A stretch of DNA of 64,000 bases, from the NCBI GenBank assembly GCA_964607765.1, contig CAZSNT010000011.1:1-64000 (forward strand), given 5' to 3'. The notes beneath the pieces were generated by a model that worked only from the letters and a program-made list of their open reading frames with translations, was not told the DNA's origin and made no database searches. Position 1 is the first letter of the stretch, and each line of letters starts with the position of its first letter. The position numbers and the translations under genes were made by a program. This stretch comes from CAZSNT01 sp964607765 (GTDB taxonomy: Bacteria > Verrucomicrobiota > Lentisphaeria > Oligosphaerales > JABHEG01). Below, in pieces: positions 61,952-64,000 of the stretch.

Positions 61952-63778
61952 TCACTGCGAGAGGACAAATTCGGCCACGTCAGCGAGATCCTTCTCAGAC
62001 AGAGAGGACGTGCGGCCATGCAGGTTGTCCGCATTGTGTTTGACCAAGACATCTTCCATGGTCGCGGCACGACCGTCGTAGAGGAACGGGCCGGAACGCC
62101 AGTTCTCGACGAGCGTCGGCGTGTCGAATTTGCGATCCTTGTCGAGGTTGCGCCCCAACCCCAAGTCGTAGGTGGCCATATCCGTGTACAACGGCTTGGG
62201 ATGGCACCGTGCGCAACCTGCGCTCCGGAACACCTTCTCGCCGCGTTTGGCTGCCTTGCTGAGCTTGCCGTCGACCAGGTACGGACTCGGCACGGGCTCG
62301 AGCGACTTCAGGTACGCGTCCATCGCGTTCGCGTCTTCCTCGGGGCGGACAGCGAAAAGGATGAAACGGATGCCGGCACGCACTGCCACCTCGGCGCTGC
62401 CGCGGATACCGGAGACCATGGCCGGCGGCGTCTTGTGCGCGAGCAGCATACTCTTGGTCTGCTTCGGATTGCCCATACCGTCGTTGAGAAGATCCCAGTT
62501 CAGAGCATCCGTCCGGGCATCGGGGTGACAGCTTGCACAGCTCTGCCAGTGCTGGAAACAGATGGTAGCGTCGTTGAACAGCATTTCGCCGCGTCGGACC
62601 TGGTCCATCTCAACCTTCGGCCCCAACGGCAGGGACTTAGGACGGTGCCGCGTCTCGGGATCGGGATTCACCACACCCAGGCTGTCGGTGTAATACTCGC
62701 ACGTGTAGATCAGATTGCCGGCCATCGCGACACCGCGCGGGCCGTTGCCCGCCAGCCGGAGTCGGCGCTTGATACCCACGAGGAAGCTCAGATCGTTGGG
62801 CACGTCGTCCGCCTTCTGCGAGACCACCGAGACCTTCTCGCCCTTGGCCACTTTGGTCAGCTTCTCATGCATGGCCGCCCGGTCCACGACCGCGACCTCG
62901 TGCGTTCCTGCCTGGCTCACGCAGATCCAGCGCCCGTCCGCGGAACACACAACATCCCACGGATTGGCGGCCCCCAGATCAACGTCGTCCAGCAACACGG
63001 TGTTGACCAGCTCCTGCTTGGCCACATCAACGACACTGAGTGCGTTCGTGTTCATCCAGCCGCGTTCAAGCTGGGTGGTGGGCATGTGGTAACGAGCCAG
63101 GATATGCGTGGCATACACATGTGCGCCATCGGGCGACAGGCACAAGCCGCGCAGACCGGTCGAGCCGTTCGGCAGTGCGATGGTCTTCACGACCTTGCGC
63201 GCGGCCGTGTCGATGACACTGACAGCCGCTGAAATATAGTCGCCATCAGCCGCGCCAGTGGGCAGATGGTTGGCGACAAACAGAAGCTTGCCATCCTGAG
63301 AAACCGCGGCCGCAACCGGCTCGCGAAGCACGGGAATACGGGCCACTTCCTTGCCGGCGCCCAAGTCCACCACGGCAACATTGTTGTTGAACCGGTTACA
63401 GACGTAGAGCAGCTTGCCGTCCGGCGACAGTGCCGGCGCCATGGGCGTGTGCCCCGCCGCGATCGTCTTAGTCACCTTGCCGGCCGCGGCGTCCACGACC
63501 TGCACCTTGCCGGCCGGTCCGTCCGTGGTCACGTAAAGGGTCGCGCCGTCGGCCGACAACGCCAATCCGGTGGGAGCCGTCTGCAACGCGACGGCCTTCT
63601 CGATCTTCCCGGCAGGCACGGCCACACTGACAACCTGTTTGGCCGTCTCTTCGGCAATAAAAAGCCGGCTGCCATCACTGTTCGCAACCAGAACCGACGG
63701 CGACAAAGCCTGTCCCACCGCTGCCGAACACGCAACAACACATATAAACACCACCAGACCCGAGACTGCTCTACCCAT
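61952..63778 (-). CDS. Secreted beta-propeller cytochrome with two haem c motifs (MauG/CcpA-like C-terminus)
   Basis: 608 residues from the ATG at 63778 (AAGGAG 10 bases upstream; the frame extends to 63934 without a ribosome site). Signal peptide (1-24), then a YVTN/40-residue-repeat beta-propeller (about 28-380) with units such as SPDGKLLYVCN. A C-terminal dihaem domain carries CASCH (414-418) and CARCH (522-526), related to bacterial cytochrome c peroxidase/MauG. It would be matured by the ResB/CcsA pair of the same operon. The electron donor or substrate is unknown. Confidence 0.9.
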   Translation of the reverse strand: MGRAVSGLVVFICVVACSAAVGQALSPSVLVANSDGSRLFIAEETAKQVVSVAVPAGKIEKAVALQTAPTGLALSADGATLYVTTDGPAGKVQVVDAAAGKVTKTIAAGHTPMAPALSPDGKLLYVCNRFNNNVAVVDLGAGKEVARIPVLREPVAAAVSQDGKLLFVANHLPTGAADGDYISAAVSVIDTAARKVVKTIALPNGSTGLRGLCLSPDGAHVYATHILARYHMPTTQLERGWMNTNALSVVDVAKQELVNTVLLDDVDLGAANPWDVVCSADGRWICVSQAGTHEVAVVDRAAMHEKLTKVAKGEKVSVVSQKADDVPNDLSFLVGIKRRLRLAGNGPRGVAMAGNLIYTCEYYTDSLGVVNPDPETRHRPKSLPLGPKVEMDQVRRGEMLFNDATICFQHWQSCASCHPDARTDALNWDLLNDGMGNPKQTKSMLLAHKTPPAMVSGIRGSAEVAVRAGIRFILFAVRPEEDANAMDAYLKSLEPVPSPYLVDGKLSKAAKRGEKVFRSAGCARCHPKPLYTDMATYDLGLGRNLDKDRKFDTPTLVENWRSGPFLYDGRAATMEDVLVKHNADNLHGRTSSLSEKDLADVAEFVLSQ

Positions 63779-63905
63779 GACCACTTGCTCCTTGCAACCA
63801 CCCCACTCAGTGCACTCTACAGACCGCCTCGGCAACAACCCGCTCCGCATCACCGAAGCCTCCGGGAGCCGCTGATAGCGGTACACATGCGCCCGAACGG
63901 AGCCC

Positions 63906-63934
63906 AATATCCTCCGCCAACCACCAACGGTCAA
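63906..63934 (-). promoter_or_regulatory. Sigma-70-like promoter for the cytochrome operon
   Basis: On the minus strand TTGACC (63929-63934) and GATATT (63906-63911) are 17 bases apart, 128 bases upstream of the cytochrome ATG. The remaining bases to 64000 show no gene I can support. Confidence 0.45.
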
Positions 63935-64000
63935 CGACTTGTGGACAATTCCTTACGGGAACAGACGAAGCTCGGGGCCCAGTTATTGGCCGACGTCGGC

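Overview
The window is a GC-rich, densely coded bacterial scaffold piece from the PVC superphylum, most like Lentisphaerota, Kiritimatiellota or Planctomycetota. This is inferred from gene content: a pseudopilin-like protein with a class III N-terminus, two Cys-type sulfatases, a DUF6785-type membrane protein, an HzsA-like dihaem propeller protein, FAD-dependent oxidoreductases of the PF12831 type, and a LamG/parallel beta-helix protein. Two 100-N gaps show it is a scaffolded draft assembly, probably a metagenome bin. Both gaps lie inside short tandem repeats.

Layout: 1-4012 (minus) holds a truncated DMT transporter, a secreted HzsA-related protein with two CxxCH haem motifs, and a 48-residue Cys-rich protein. 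4272-9172 (plus) is a CorC/HlyC pair and tadA joined by ATGA overlaps, then a Cas4/AddB-like nuclease and a Phd/VapC toxin-antitoxin module with a readable promoter and operator. 9198-14776 holds larA (minus), then a NIF3-like protein, a large membrane-anchored lectin-fold protein and a PEGA lipoprotein. A tRNA-Gly(CCC) is at 15070. 15182-23298 (minus) holds a FIST-GAF-GAF-PAS-kinase-receiver protein downstream of a DUF2868/DUF3482 membrane protein-GTPase pair, plus a DUF2089 regulator with a membrane protein.

23561-35247 is a polysaccharide and secretome region: sulfatase, tandem FAD oxidoreductase, sodium:solute symporter, radical SAM protein, a 35-bp tandem array and a LamG/beta-helix protein. 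35244-41632 (minus) carries a sugar isomerase/epimerase, a fucose-isomerase-like protein, an MDR dehydrogenase, lysA, dapF and ygbA. A divergent sulfatase follows at 41949. 43820-51297 holds the pseudopilin, aroQ, an Asp23/AmaP-like pair, a 53-bp tandem array, an HTH-PTS EIIA regulator, and a GspE/PilB-type ATPase with an unusual signal peptide, membrane segments and a long Pro-rich tail. 51306-59251 holds a UroD-like protein (minus), then thiI, a sigma-70 factor, an iron-sulfur flavoprotein, a DUF6785 membrane protein and an oligopeptide ABC ATPase. 59205-63778 (minus) is an operon of a dihaem beta-propeller cytochrome, a RidA-fold protein, ResB and CcsA.

Likely interplay (inference): the ResB/CcsA system II maturase would attach haem to the co-transcribed cytochrome and perhaps to the HzsA-like protein. 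The sulfatases, sugar isomerases, dehydrogenase, symporter and lectin/beta-helix proteins fit breakdown of sulfated polysaccharide. No rRNA, CRISPR array, prophage or transposase was seen.
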